From assembly GCA_905221605.1 (NCBI GenBank), contig CAJNDS010002427.1:173501-237500 (forward strand): a stretch of DNA of 64,000 bases, read 5' to 3'. The position numbers and the translations under genes were made by a program. Shown in pieces: positions 34,085 through 42,953 of the stretch (positions are counted from its first letter, which is position 1; each line of letters begins with the position of its first letter). The stretch is from Symbiodinium natans. Taxonomy: Eukaryota > Sar > Dinophyceae > Suessiales > Symbiodiniaceae. The notes under the pieces were generated by a model, which saw only the letters and a program-made list of their open reading frames with translations, ran no database searches and was not told where the DNA came from.

Positions 34085-34165
34085 TGGGCCCCCTGCTGGA
34101 CTACAGACGTTGTGGGCCAGGAGTGCGTCACTGTCCTCTCAATGCGGCTTGCTTTCGCCTGGAGA
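34085..34165 (-). pseudogene. broken copy of QAKTSSIEKT exon
   Basis: Diverged copy of 17843-17997, split by the telomere-like tract at 34012-34080 and carrying more substitutions than the other three copies. Confidence 0.55.
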
Positions 34166-34191
34166 GTCTCGAGAATCATGTGCACCATTGT

Positions 34192-34335
34192 GGGGTTTAG
34201 GGTTTAGGGTTTAGGGTTTAGGGTTTAGGGTTTAGGGTTTAGGGTTTAGGGTTTAGGGTTTAGGGTTTAGGGTTTAGGGTTTAGGGTTTAGGGTTTAGGG
34301 TTTAGGGTTTAGGGTTTAGGGTTTAGGGTTTAGGC
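34192..34335. repeat. telomere-like tract (TTTAGGG)20
   Basis: About 20 perfect heptamers, in opposite orientation to the tract 110 bp to its left. Confidence 0.95.
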
Positions 34336-34509
34336 GTATGGTTTATTGAAAAGCATCACCACTTCTGATTTTTTAACAAGATACACACATATGGACAAGC
34401 AACAAGAGCAGCTTCTTAGATGCTTCCGACCAGTGACCCCTACAACCGCGCACCGGCCTTCGGCTCAACCAGGGTCTGCGTGGGCCTGGAAAGGGGGCTC
34501 CAAGATTTG

Positions 34510-34588
34510 AGGGGTTTAGGGTTTAGGGTTTTAGGGTTTAGGGTTTTAGGGTTTAGGGTTTAGGGTTTTAGGGTTTAGGGTTTAGGGG
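34510..34588. repeat. telomere-like tract (T3-4AGGG)n
   Basis: Mixed TTTAGGG and TTTTAGGG units, about 10 copies. Confidence 0.9.
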
Positions 34589-34879
34589 GCCGTAGGGTTC
34601 AGGGAATGGAGGTTAAGGGTTTGAGTTGAGGGTGTCTGGCCCGTTGAAGGCTGCAGCGCTTCGACATTCAAAATTCTGGGAAGGGCTACTCCCACAGCAG
34701 GGTGATGTTCGAAAAGTTCAGTTCCATGACAACAGCATGAGCATTTGAACTTCGGAGGCTCGGCCACCAGAAAGCACCCGGGCATGGTTGAATCTAATCA
34801 TCTTGGGCTTCTGGGAGTTGAGACTCTGGGACCGAGGACTTCAGGGCTTGCCCTTAGCCCGAACCCACCCACACTTCAT

Positions 34880-35172
34880 CAACGGAAGAAGAACCTCTGG
34901 CCCATGGGCCTGGGGCGATGAGAGGCTCTGGTTTCTGGGGCTGAGGCAGTGTCATGATGTCCTCTGCCATGGTCTCTGCCTCACGGCAGCGGCACATGTT
35001 TTCGAACAGTTGCAGCTTTTGGTGACAGCTGGAGTCAGACACGACATTGGGGAGGCTTGCGCGGACGTGCTCACTTTCAATTGCCTGCTATAATATAGCC
35101 CAGCAGACATCTTGAGTATCGTCCACGCTGCTGTACTCAGCGTCCGCGCCAAAGTTGGCATTGTCCCTAGAA
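34880..35172 (-). CDS. conserved exon(s) FGADAEY..CRCREAETMAEDIM, copy B
   Basis: After a TCTAG acceptor the frame reads DNANFGADAEYSSVDDTQDV, CWAIL, a TAG, QAIESEHVRASLPNVVSDSS, CHQKLQLFENMCRCREAETM and AEDIMTLPQPQKPEP. It is open apart from the one TAG (a CAG-to-TAG change, or a small intron boundary at TTATAGCAG). The copy at 59300-59535 is homologous but frameshifted. Helical, charged; no known family. Confidence 0.55.
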
Positions 35173-35329
35173 CACTTGCAAGCGCTTGACGGCTCACAAG
35201 CTCTGACCGCATGTGCTATGTCGGCTCCGACCAAACTCTATGCCACAGTCATTTTGGAGAGCGAAGGAAGCATGGAAAGGAAAGAAGCAGACAGAAAATC
35301 TGGTTCCCTAGACCTAAACCTACAAAGCC

Positions 35330-35430
35330 CCATCAGCCTCCTGCGCCGCCCCCAGCGACGTCGGGGAGGGTACTTCGGTGGGCACTGGCATAGCCTTGGG
35401 AGCACTTCGCTGGGGTCCGAAGGGGACAGT
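35330..35430 (-). CDS. PVPTEVPSPTSLGAAQEA exon, copy B
   Basis: Reads SAPKAMPVPTEVPSPTSLGA then AQEADGAL-stop. The copy at 59735-59840 reads SAPKARPVPTEVPSPTSLGA then AQEA. Confidence 0.6.
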
Positions 35431-35689
35431 GGGACTCAGTCTTAGGGGCACTTGGGGTGCAAAGCTTGACCTCAGGCTGGCAAACAAGCTCCGCTGCCTC
35501 TGCACGGCTGGGCCCTCTTGATGTCACTCTTGGGTAGACAAGAAGAAGGTTCAGCTTGTCCCTGCACTTCCGTCCGCTCAAATGCCTGGGTGAGAATGGC
35601 AGCTGCTTAACTTCCGAAGAAGAAAACTAGGACCTCTCTCGACCGTAAGTCATTACCATAAGTCGTTAAGCACCTACACTGTCCTGAGG

Positions 35690-35760
35690 CTGCTGCTGGC
35701 AGCTCAGTGGGTGTCGGCTCGGGGGCGGATTGCGACCTCGATGCCGGCGTCTTTGGTGCT
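35690..35760 (-). CDS. SAPxPTPTELPAAASG exon, copy B
   Basis: Reads ASRSQSAPEPTPTELPAAAS. The copy at 60225-60290 reads ASRSVSAPVPTPTDLPAAAS. Confidence 0.5.
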
Positions 35761-35821
35761 CTTCGGTGCTTGCAGGGTCTCAGGGCTTCAACAGCGAGAA
35801 CAACGAAAACCGGACCTGATC

Positions 35822-35885
35822 ATGAGGTTCGGGCCAAGCGCTTGCATCGATTGCCGAGTCGTACAATGCCGGCACCTTTCTTGGA
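35822..35885 (-). CDS. RCRHCTTRQS exon, copy B
   Basis: Reads RCRHCTTRQSMQALGPNLMI. The copy at 61135-61200 reads RCRHCTTRQSTQVRGPNLM. One CxxC pair. The opposite strand frame (ACIDCRVVQCRHL) is equally conserved. Confidence 0.4.
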
Positions 35886-36118
35886 CTCAGTGACAGAACC
35901 TCAGCCCTGATCCGTAGACTGAGCCTATTGTATATACATCGTGTACACATGCGGGGGCATACAATGAGGACAATACAACCGGTTCCAGCACTTGTTCTTA
36001 TGCCTTCTCACAACGCCCGCATCGACGGAATCAAGCATGATGGACCTCTACGCTAGGATTCGGAAGCCGAAGTTTAGCGCGCTGACGATTTTGGGTCGTT
36101 CTGGACCTCAAGGTCTTG

Positions 36119-36205
36119 ACTTAAACTCCCGGTGCCTCGCCCTCCGGCGCTTCTTCCTCCGACTCCTGGCGCTTGAAGGGAACTGGCTCTGCCCCGAGTG
36201 CCAAG
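36119..36205 (-). CDS. EPVPFKRQESEEEAPEGEAPG exon, copy B
   Basis: Reads AEPVPFKRQESEEEAPEGEA then PGV-stop. The copy at 61575-61650 reads TEPVPFKRQESEEEPPEGEA then PGVQLK. The charged composition strongly favours this strand. Confidence 0.6.
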
Positions 36206-36208
36206 CCA

Positions 36209-36240
36209 AGGTCCCCTGTTTTCGTAAACCCCCATGTATA
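36209..36240. mobile_element. terminal fragment of TTTACG MITE family
   Basis: GTCCCCTGTTTTCGTAAACC then CCCATGTATA matches one end of the elements at 61793 and 47446. It runs directly into a CCCTAAA tract. Confidence 0.6.
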
Positions 36241-36242
36241 GC

Positions 36243-36345
36243 ACCCTAAACCCTAAACCCTAAACCCTAAACCCTAAACCCTAAACCCTAAACCCTAAAC
36301 CCTAAACCCTAAACCCTAAACCCTAAACCCTAAACCCCATATCCT
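36243..36345. repeat. telomere-like tract (CCCTAAA)14
   Basis: About 14 perfect heptamers. Confidence 0.95.
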
Positions 36346-36453
36346 AAAGCCCCGGAGTCGCTAAGAAGCCCTAGAACTCGACAAGGCCCCTCCAAAGCTT
36401 CAAAGGCTCGACTTGACGGGATGCAGATTCTGGCTGATTCATGGGCTGCGGAA

Positions 36454-36562
36454 CCCAGAGACTCCAAAACCCCTTGATTGAGGAATATACCTTAAATTAT
36501 AATAGGAACCCTAATATGATTTAAGGTATATTCCTTAATTAAGGGGTTTTGGAGTCTCTGGG
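36454..36562. mobile_element. 109-bp palindromic element (MITE-like)
   Basis: The left arm CCCAGAGACTCCAAAACCCC then TTGATTGAGGAATATACCTTAA pairs with the right arm almost end to end (about 45 bp), leaving a loop of about 15 bp. The paralogous site at about 62105 reads GATGCGGAAATTCCGG without it, so it is a recent insertion in copy B. Confidence 0.8.
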
Positions 36563-36949
36563 AATTGTCGGTGTGTTTCCATTTGCTTTCCGGAAAGCCC
36601 GAACCCGGCAAGCAAGGACGAAGCGTGACAGGCCAGCCACCGGAGAGGTGACGACGAAGGGTTCTGGCACAAAAATAGCAAGGGTGAGGGTGAGGTGAGG
36701 GCCAGTGCTGCGACTACATGCATGCCATTTAAGGAATGGAGATTTTCAAGCTGAGGGGTTAAGAGGGTGTTGTCCACGGTACGTACACAACGCCAGAAAC
36801 CCAAACCCTGAACCCAAACACAAAACTCCAAACCCTGAACCCTAAACCCTGAACCCCAATTCTTAAGTCAACCTGGTGGATCTTCTGCCAGCGCAGCATC
36901 GGGCCGCAGACCTGCGATGGCCTTGTGTGCGTGGTTTAACGCTTGGGGC

Positions 36950-37639
36950 TTTGGAGCCTTTGGGGTGTATGGCTGTTAAGCTGAAAAGCATGGAAGCATG
37001 GGGGTAGCAGGGTCTTCTCAGCTAGGGCCTAGGGACTTGATCGGACCTTTTGGGGATTCGTTGGGGCTCAGGAAAGGAACCACGGCTCACGTCTCACACA
37101 TGGTCAGGCGTTCCCCATCCCCCCCCCCGCCCCCACGACCTGTGCGGTCCCATGGGGCGTGGACGGGCTGGGCGTGAACTCTGTGGGGTGTGGAATCTAG
37201 ATCTACAAATTGTCACGCCATTGGGAGCTGGACTGTCTCCTGACACCGCACTGCGGTGTGTGAAGCCGAATTATAGTTTGCCACTAGCGTGAAGCCCATC
37301 GCCCTTCAATCAAGCTGCGCGAACACGAAGAAGCATAGGCCGTGCAGGGCTTCGAGGATTAGGGGCCCTGGGCCTGAAAGAGATGTTTCCAACAGCCTAG
37401 GGCCTAGAATCTGAAAACTACCTGACTGCCTCTTCGTCATCCCCGGCGCCACCCATGGAGGTGGGGGAGGGCCTGTGGATCAGGAGGCTTCGGGGTTCAG
37501 GGCACGGGGGTTGAGAAGATCACAGTTCCGTACTCCAAACAGCCAAACCCAGAGCAAGCTATACGGCTGAATACGGCTTAGGCTCCGTGGGATATCAGGG
37601 CATGCGAGATGATGGGGGTGAAGGTCTTAGAGGTTGTAA

Positions 37640-37640
<1 letters not shown>
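36950..37640. other. mostly non-coding; RPSPTS-like exon at 37421-37475 (minus)
   Basis: The minus frame at 37421-37475 reads HRPSPTSMGGAGDDEEAVR-stop, a diverged member of the RPSPTSMNEGEDEEE family. Nothing else is recognised. Confidence 0.4.
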
Positions 37641-37642
<2 letters not shown>

Positions 37643-37680
<38 letters not shown>

Positions 37681-37726
37681 TAGATAGATAGATAGACATA
37701 TATAGGTATATATATATATATATATC
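37643..37726. repeat. (TA)n / (GATA)n microsatellite
   Basis: TA dinucleotides, a GATA block, then TA again. Confidence 0.95.
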
Positions 37727-38251
37727 CCCCTCAAACAATCCCAGTTGACCCGCCGCTCCCCGAAAAACCTGTAGGTCTGAAGGCCCGCGCCGCTAGGCTT
37801 ACAATAATGTCAAAACGATATTACCTGAATCCTTGTTGAGTTATAGCACAAAAATGACACGCCGCATCATAACTCCTGCCGCACATACAAATGTACACAT
37901 ATGTCATCTACATATATGAATACGTAGATCCCGCCCCAGAACCAACCCGGCGTGCAGCTTCCACAGCGACAGACCATGGCTCAGAACAAAAACGTGTCCT
38001 GGCCAAACACAGAACGTCAGGCTATCTCAGAGTCGCTGCTAGCTGGTCTGGCGGAGCCCCACCACTCAAGGCTCTGAGCCTCGCTGTGGGCACAGGAACA
38101 TCGGCGGGAGACGACCTGCTTTCTTGGGTTGGATTGGACCGATGCGGAAGGTCACTGCAAGACGATGGCAGGATCCGGATCAGCGCAAAGCCTAACCGCA
38201 GGACCTCGTAACCCTTGATTCCTCTGCGAGTGTCTTAGTATGTTCGGAGGG

Positions 38252-38310
38252 CCTATATGAAGTAGGGTTGATATTTCAAAAACAGCAATATACACCCTGT
38301 TTCATATAGG
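38252..38310. mobile_element. 59-bp palindromic insertion
   Basis: CCTATATGAAGTAGGGTTGA.. pairs with ..ACACCCTGTTTCATATAGG. It splits the flank of the conserved exon at 38311; the copies at 17.88 and 55.30 kb are continuous (GGCCTGCAG). Confidence 0.65.
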
Positions 38311-38410
38311 TCTGCAGGCAACATGAACGCCCGGGCCCCGTGCTGGACTACTGACGTCGCGGGCCGCGAGTGCGTCACCGTCTTCTCGATGCTGCTCGTT
38401 TTCGCCTGGA
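38311..38410 (-). CDS. conserved exon QAKTSSIEKTVTHSRPATS, second B-region copy
   Basis: Reads QAKTSSIEKTVTHSRPATSV then VQHGARAFMLPADL. Best preserved copy; see 17843-17997. Confidence 0.55.
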
Positions 38411-38496
38411 GCTATGGTCTCGAGGCTTAAGATCAACTAATATAGGGTCGGAATAATCCGCCGAGGCCTCGGGCCGCAGGTGTATAGGTTGTGAGG

Positions 38497-38655
38497 AAGC
38501 CCCCTTTCCCCCCCCCCCCCCCCCCCCTCTACCCCCCCCCCCGTACCCCCCCCCCCGTACCCCCCGTACCCCCCCGTACCCCCCTCCCCCCGTACCCCCC
38601 GTAACCCCCGTACCCCCCGTACCCCCCGTCCCCCCTACCCCCCCCCCCCTCCCCT
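38497..38655. repeat. poly-C and (CCCCCCGTA)n repeat
   Basis: C runs punctuated by GTA, ending 8 bp before the telomere-like patch that received the LTR element. Confidence 0.95.
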
Positions 38656-38667
38656 TAGGGTTTAGGG

Positions 38668-38885
38668 TGCGGAGCTGCAGTTTGTATTAAAGAAAAGAGT
38701 TGGTGTAGAAGGATTAAGGGTCAATGTACCCGGTACTATTTTTGGCTCAAGATCGGGCCATGCGCCTAGTGAAAGAAGGGTGCTTGGTGTTTTGGGTTGG
38801 TTTGTTGTTGCTTGGTCCAGGGGATCAAGGGCTTCTGTTGGGGTTGACTGTTTTGTTCCCTGTCCTCCTTCGGTTGCCCCCCGTA
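38668..38885 (+). repeat. 5' LTR, 218 bp
   Basis: Starts TGCGGAGCTG and ends CCCCCCGTA. The ends are imperfectly inverted (TGCGG / CCGTA), and the 3' dinucleotide is TA rather than CA. By eye it is identical to 47103-47320. Confidence 0.95.
38730..38751 (+). other. degenerate spliced-leader sequence in 5' LTR
   Basis: CCGGTACTATTTTTGGCTCA then AG. The last 12 bases, TTTTGGCTCAAG, equal the 3' end of the 22-nt dinoflagellate spliced leader. The 5' part also aligns (CCG.TA..) with a one-base gap. Same in the 3' LTR at 47165-47186. Confidence 0.7.
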
Positions 38886-38900
38886 GGTTATGAGCCCAAG
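38886..38900 (+). other. primer-binding site, initiator tRNA-Met anticodon arm
   Basis: GGTTATGAGCCCAAG begins immediately after the 5' LTR. Its complement, CTTGGGCTCATAACC, is the 5' stem and loop of the initiator tRNA-Met anticodon arm (GGGCTCATAACC). This is the internal half-tRNA priming known from copia and Ty5. Confidence 0.8.
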
Positions 38901-38950
38901 TTAGGTTCCCTGCGTTTTGTGTTTCGGCTTTAGGGTGGTAGCTTGAAGCA

Positions 38951-41900
38951 ATGGCCACCAATTGGTTACAGACTGGTACGGCATCATCAAGCTCCAATGT
39001 GGGCGATCAAGGTGAAGGTGGTGTCAAAAGGTCTGCAACGGGTCAAAAAGTGGTTCCCAATGCGGAAGCTCTGGTTGATGCTGGTGGTAAGCGCGGCGAA
39101 GAGAAGCCGGTGGTGGAAGGACTGGAAGACCAGATGGAAGTAGCTTTGCTACGCCTTCTGAGCAAACATGGGCTTTGTCTTCGAGCTGCGGAACCTGCTG
39201 AATCAACGGGAGCGTCAAAAACAAGCTCCTCTACATCAAAGATGGTGGAGCAAGAGTGCCAGACAGAGCTGGTTGGGGATGTTATCCCTGTTCCCAAGCG
39301 AGCTCGCAATAAAGTGAGCTTCGCGACTGAAAGTGGTGATCTGTCGACAGGTGAAGCGGAGGAAACTGCGCCTGTTGCTGCGACAAAAGGCAGTATCCTC
39401 TTTACTGGGGACGCAGAAGGAGTCGTTCCTGTTGCTATGGTGATGAGTGAAGGAGAAATCCTGGAATTGGAAGCAGCGAGAATACGGCAGGAGTCAGAGG
39501 AAGACTTAGATGCTGCTGGGGGAGGCAAATTGTCTCAAGCTGCTGACTTTTCGATCATCGACTGTGATGGGAAGACGTGGGAGCGCCATTTTCATGAAGA
39601 TGGAAGAGAGTATCTTTACTGCTTGGACACTGGAGATACCCAATGGGTGTTGCCTACGAAGACTGGAATGGCTGGAAACAGCGAGGTGTCAGGTGTTGGA
39701 ATGGGCATTGTCCCTGTGGAAGATGAGCCAGCACCGGGCACTCCCACACCGTCTTCCAGGGCACAGCAGAGTAGCTTGGAAAGTGTGAACAGCGGTGTAA
39801 ATAGTGTAAGTGAAAAGGATTTTTCCTCTACTATCGGGGATAGCGGTCTTAGGGGTGGTGGTGACGCCCAGACCTCGGGTTCTCCTGAAGAGGAAGGAAC
39901 TTCTGGAAACCAAGCAAACATCGCTGGAGAACATCTGGATCGGGAAGAAACGGAAGCGCTTTCTGAGGGTGTGGCAGCGGTGGAATCGGTGGGTCCAGAG
40001 GACAAAATGCCCAATGCGGAGATTGGAACTGTGTCGGCTGCAGAAGAGCGAGTGGTGGATGTGGTACCTGTCGTTCAGGAAGGTGGTCCTGGAGATTTGG
40101 ATGACGGAGGGAAAAAATCGTGCGTTACGCCTGAGGAGGTCTCTTCGTTGGGTGCCAAGAATTCTGCCATTCAAGGGAAAAAGGAAGCTTCTGAAACTGC
40201 TGGAGACACGGTTGATCGGGAAGATGAGGCCTGGAGCGCCAATGAAGCGCGGGTCAATGTGCCAGATAGTACCTGGAGTGCAGAAAAAGCACGGGTTGAG
40301 GCGCATATGGTGTCACGTTCCGCGGATGACTGCAACAATGGGGCGCAGGTCTCCGTAGCAGCTGACGACGGAGGTTCACAGGTGGACGCACTGGTGCAGC
40401 CTGAAGTTAGCAGCGAGGAACGGAACGGCGAAGGCTACACCGGAGCCAATGTGGCAGCTGTGGTCAACGACAGTGGTGATTCTCTTTTGGAAACCATGGA
40501 GCCAAAGGAGCCTGCGGTGGAAGAAAATGCGCCTACCGCGGATGACCAATCCAACAGCCCTGTAGTGGAAGAAAATTTGCCTGCTGCAGAAGGTTTGAAA
40601 AAGGACTCCAATGGTGGGTCCACTCCCAGGAAGGGGGAAGTGTTGCCATCTGAAAGCTTGCCGGAAGTCGACACCGAGCGAGCTGTAACGGATGAGGCAA
40701 AGCCATTGGCTGGAAAAGAGGATGGTTCTGACCTCCAGGAGCACAAGGTGGATGAGCTTGTGGGACTCGTGGAGCAGGACAAGCAGCTTGCCCCCAAGGT
40801 GGAAACAAGGGACGTTCCGGGAGCCGAAGAAACAATTCCGGTTTCTGAAGAACCAACGAAGAAAGTGCCCAAAGAGGGAGCCTTGGATACACCTGGGAAG
40901 CATTTCTACCAAAAGGGAGATCGGATCAATGGTCTAGTGCGCTGCATCAATGTACATGGAGCCTTTTTGGACCATGGCGATATAGATGTATTAATTCCTG
41001 CGGAAGGGAAAGATACACATCCTTTCAAAATTGGTGACACTGTCAATGGAACAGTGGAAAGGGTGGATGATGATGGCACCGTGATCTTGGACACCTTCCT
41101 GGTTTTGGAAGAGGATGAGGAGGACTCCTCTTCGACGCTGCGCAAATGGAAAGACAGCGGCTGGGGTACATGGTGGACAGGCTCATGGCACGCTGGTCAA
41201 TGGTACCAAGGTTCCGACGGTCAATGGGACTGGAAGTCGGAAGAACGGCAGTCCCGCGAGCGGTTTGCCGATCCAGGAATATCTTCTAAAGAACAAGAGG
41301 AAGCTGAGCAGAAGCAGCTCTATGGAGAAAAGATCTATAGAAATCTTCTGGAAGATGAAACAGTGGATAAGGCCTATGTGGGCAAAATCACTGGGATGTT
41401 GCTGAGTCGTCCAATAGACGAGATTATGGAGTGTGTCGCAGATCATGCATTCCTGAACACTGAGGCTCGGCGTGCATACAGCATCTTGCAAAGTGATGGT
41501 TGGAAGCCCGATGGTACAGAATGTGCAGGTTTGGAAAAAACAATCACCTTTTCCCGGAAGCAGTACCACAACGCGCTCTACGAACTGGCACGCAAGAAAA
41601 GGAGATTTAGTGGACCAGTCGTGGGTGAAACGGTGGCAATGTTGCTAAGCCAAGGTAAAGATGAACTTTGGAACGAGCTGTGGCTGGATACCAAGCGGTT
41701 TTTGCAGGAGCTTGATGGTGCAATCGAAGTTATGAGTAAGAGGGAAAACAGGCCAATGGAAGCCTATATGGATCCAGATCAGTATAAAAAGGCTCACATG
41801 ACGCCAAGAACTGTGTCACCAGGATACAGCAAGCTGTGCAAGTTCTTCAATCAGGGAAGGTGTCGCAATGGAGATGAGTGTTCCTATGAACATCGTCGTT

Positions 41901-42928
41901 ACGGTGAAGGTTGGCCAGGAGGTGGACCAACTGAGCCAAAGAACAGCCAAAAAGCTGGAGATGAGGATGGGAACATTGGTGACCCTCCTACAGAGGAAGG
42001 CACAGTGGATGAGGCACAGCAGGAGCGGGAGGATTCAGCCTTCCGGGCCAAGTACAACTTTGGTAAAGGTGCATCAAAGGGTGAACCTACGTTGGGTGAG
42101 CCAAAAAGTCGGCTGTGTCTGTATTACAATCAAGGTGGTTGTAAGTATGGGAGTTCATGCAGGTATCTTCACGACGATGAAGTAGCATTGGAAGGGACTT
42201 GGGAACCCGGCAAAGCTTGGGACAATGCTTCCAGGAAGGCACTACGGGACGCAGGGTTCCACCATTGCTGTTTCGATTATTACCTCAGAGGACATTGCCG
42301 TAAGCGGTTCAATTCTTGCAGATTTTCCCACGACGAGATGACAGATGAGCGGCTGGCGCACCTGAAACATTTGGTACATGTGGCCAATCAGGTCCGGTTT
42401 GAAAGAGAGAGAGGATTGGAGATTTCGGACAGGAGTATTTTTCAGCCACCTGCAAGTGGGGGAGCTGAATCTTCGTCCTCCTCAGCACCACAAGCGTTGC
42501 AGATGACCAATGTGTCAAAGAAAGCAGGTGAGGTTGATACGCTGGATGGAACAGATGGAGATGTACAAAAGGATTCGGTGGCAGAGTCTACCACTGCACG
42601 TCTTCAGAATCCAGAAGAGCCAATAGAAAATTGGATGGCTCGCAACCAACACTTGTGGGTGTATACGCCTCACGTAAGTGACGTGATGATCAAGCTTGGT
42701 GTGACCAATGTCCAGGAGCTACAAGAGTACATCTTCGTGGAGGATTTGGTGGAAAAAGGGGTTAGCAAGGTGACAGCCTGCAAAATTCTGCAATTGGTGG
42801 GTGGTGTCCATTACCGGCCAATGTCGCCGGGTATGGCTGTTTCTACCAACGCATCGGTACGCGTGCAGCAATCTTCTGGAAGCAGTGAAACTGGACGAGG
42901 TGGGGAGAACTATCTCTCAAGTGCGTGA
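38951..42928 (+). CDS. LTR element ORF1: WW-like, S1-like, two MLLE, three CCCH fingers
   Basis: An uninterrupted frame of 1,325 residues. The ATG at 38951 has G at -3 and G at +4. Order: a WW-like segment at about 208-236 (two Trp 22 apart, then Pro); an acidic low-complexity stretch at about 240-640; an S1-like RNA-binding fold at 650-716 (GDRINGLVRCINVHGAFLDH); a Trp-rich patch near 738-760; MLLE 1 at about 786-850 (KQLYGEK.. then GKITGMLLSRPIDE); MLLE 2 at about 865-930 (GETVAMLLSQGKDE); CCCH fingers at 963-981 and 1056-1074 (C-x7-C-x5-C-x3-H) and 1107-1127 (C-x8-C-x6-C-x3-H); a helical C-terminus. MLLE domains are the C-terminal peptide-binding domain of poly(A)-binding proteins. I infer binding to element RNA and to poly(A)/translation partners, in the role of a Gag. 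No polymerase or protease motif. Confidence 0.9.
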   Translation: MATNWLQTGTASSSSNVGDQGEGGVKRSATGQKVVPNAEALVDAGGKRGEEKPVVEGLEDQMEVALLRLLSKHGLCLRAAEPAESTGASKTSSSTSKMVEQECQTELVGDVIPVPKRARNKVSFATESGDLSTGEAEETAPVAATKGSILFTGDAEGVVPVAMVMSEGEILELEAARIRQESEEDLDAAGGGKLSQAADFSIIDCDGKTWERHFHEDGREYLYCLDTGDTQWVLPTKTGMAGNSEVSGVGMGIVPVEDEPAPGTPTPSSRAQQSSLESVNSGVNSVSEKDFSSTIGDSGLRGGGDAQTSGSPEEEGTSGNQANIAGEHLDREETEALSEGVAAVESVGPEDKMPNAEIGTVSAAEERVVDVVPVVQEGGPGDLDDGGKKSCVTPEEVSSLGAKNSAIQGKKEASETAGDTVDREDEAWSANEARVNVPDSTWSAEKARVEAHMVSRSADDCNNGAQVSVAADDGGSQVDALVQPEVSSEERNGEGYTGANVAAVVNDSGDSLLETMEPKEPAVEENAPTADDQSNSPVVEENLPAAEGLKKDSNGGSTPRKGEVLPSESLPEVDTERAVTDEAKPLAGKEDGSDLQEHKVDELVGLVEQDKQLAPKVETRDVPGAEETIPVSEEPTKKVPKEGALDTPGKHFYQKGDRINGLVRCINVHGAFLDHGDIDVLIPAEGKDTHPFKIGDTVNGTVERVDDDGTVILDTFLVLEEDEEDSSSTLRKWKDSGWGTWWTGSWHAGQWYQGSDGQWDWKSEERQSRERFADPGISSKEQEEAEQKQLYGEKIYRNLLEDETVDKAYVGKITGMLLSRPIDEIMECVADHAFLNTEARRAYSILQSDGWKPDGTECAGLEKTITFSRKQYHNALYELARKKRRFSGPVVGETVAMLLSQGKDELWNELWLDTKRFLQELDGAIEVMSKRENRPMEAYMDPDQYKKAHMTPRTVSPGYSKLCKFFNQGRCRNGDECSYEHRRYGEGWPGGGPTEPKNSQKAGDEDGNIGDPPTEEGTVDEAQQEREDSAFRAKYNFGKGASKGEPTLGEPKSRLCLYYNQGGCKYGSSCRYLHDDEVALEGTWEPGKAWDNASRKALRDAGFHHCCFDYYLRGHCRKRFNSCRFSHDEMTDERLAHLKHLVHVANQVRFERERGLEISDRSIFQPPASGGAESSSSSAPQALQMTNVSKKAGEVDTLDGTDGDVQKDSVAESTTARLQNPEEPIENWMARNQHLWVYTPHVSDVMIKLGVTNVQELQEYIFVEDLVEKGVSKVTACKILQLVGGVHYRPMSPGMAVSTNASVRVQQSSGSSETGRGGENYLSSA

Positions 42929-42953
42929 AGCTGAAGGTCCTGGTACAAAGGAA

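Larger units (their letters stand above)
34400..36900. repeat. large duplicated segment, blocks P-U, copy B
   Basis: Collinear with 58815-62560. Anchor pairs: 34440/58850, 34840/59210, 34960/59325, 35350/59760, 35700/60225, 35830/61140, 36130/61580 and 36600/62120. Confidence 0.8.
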
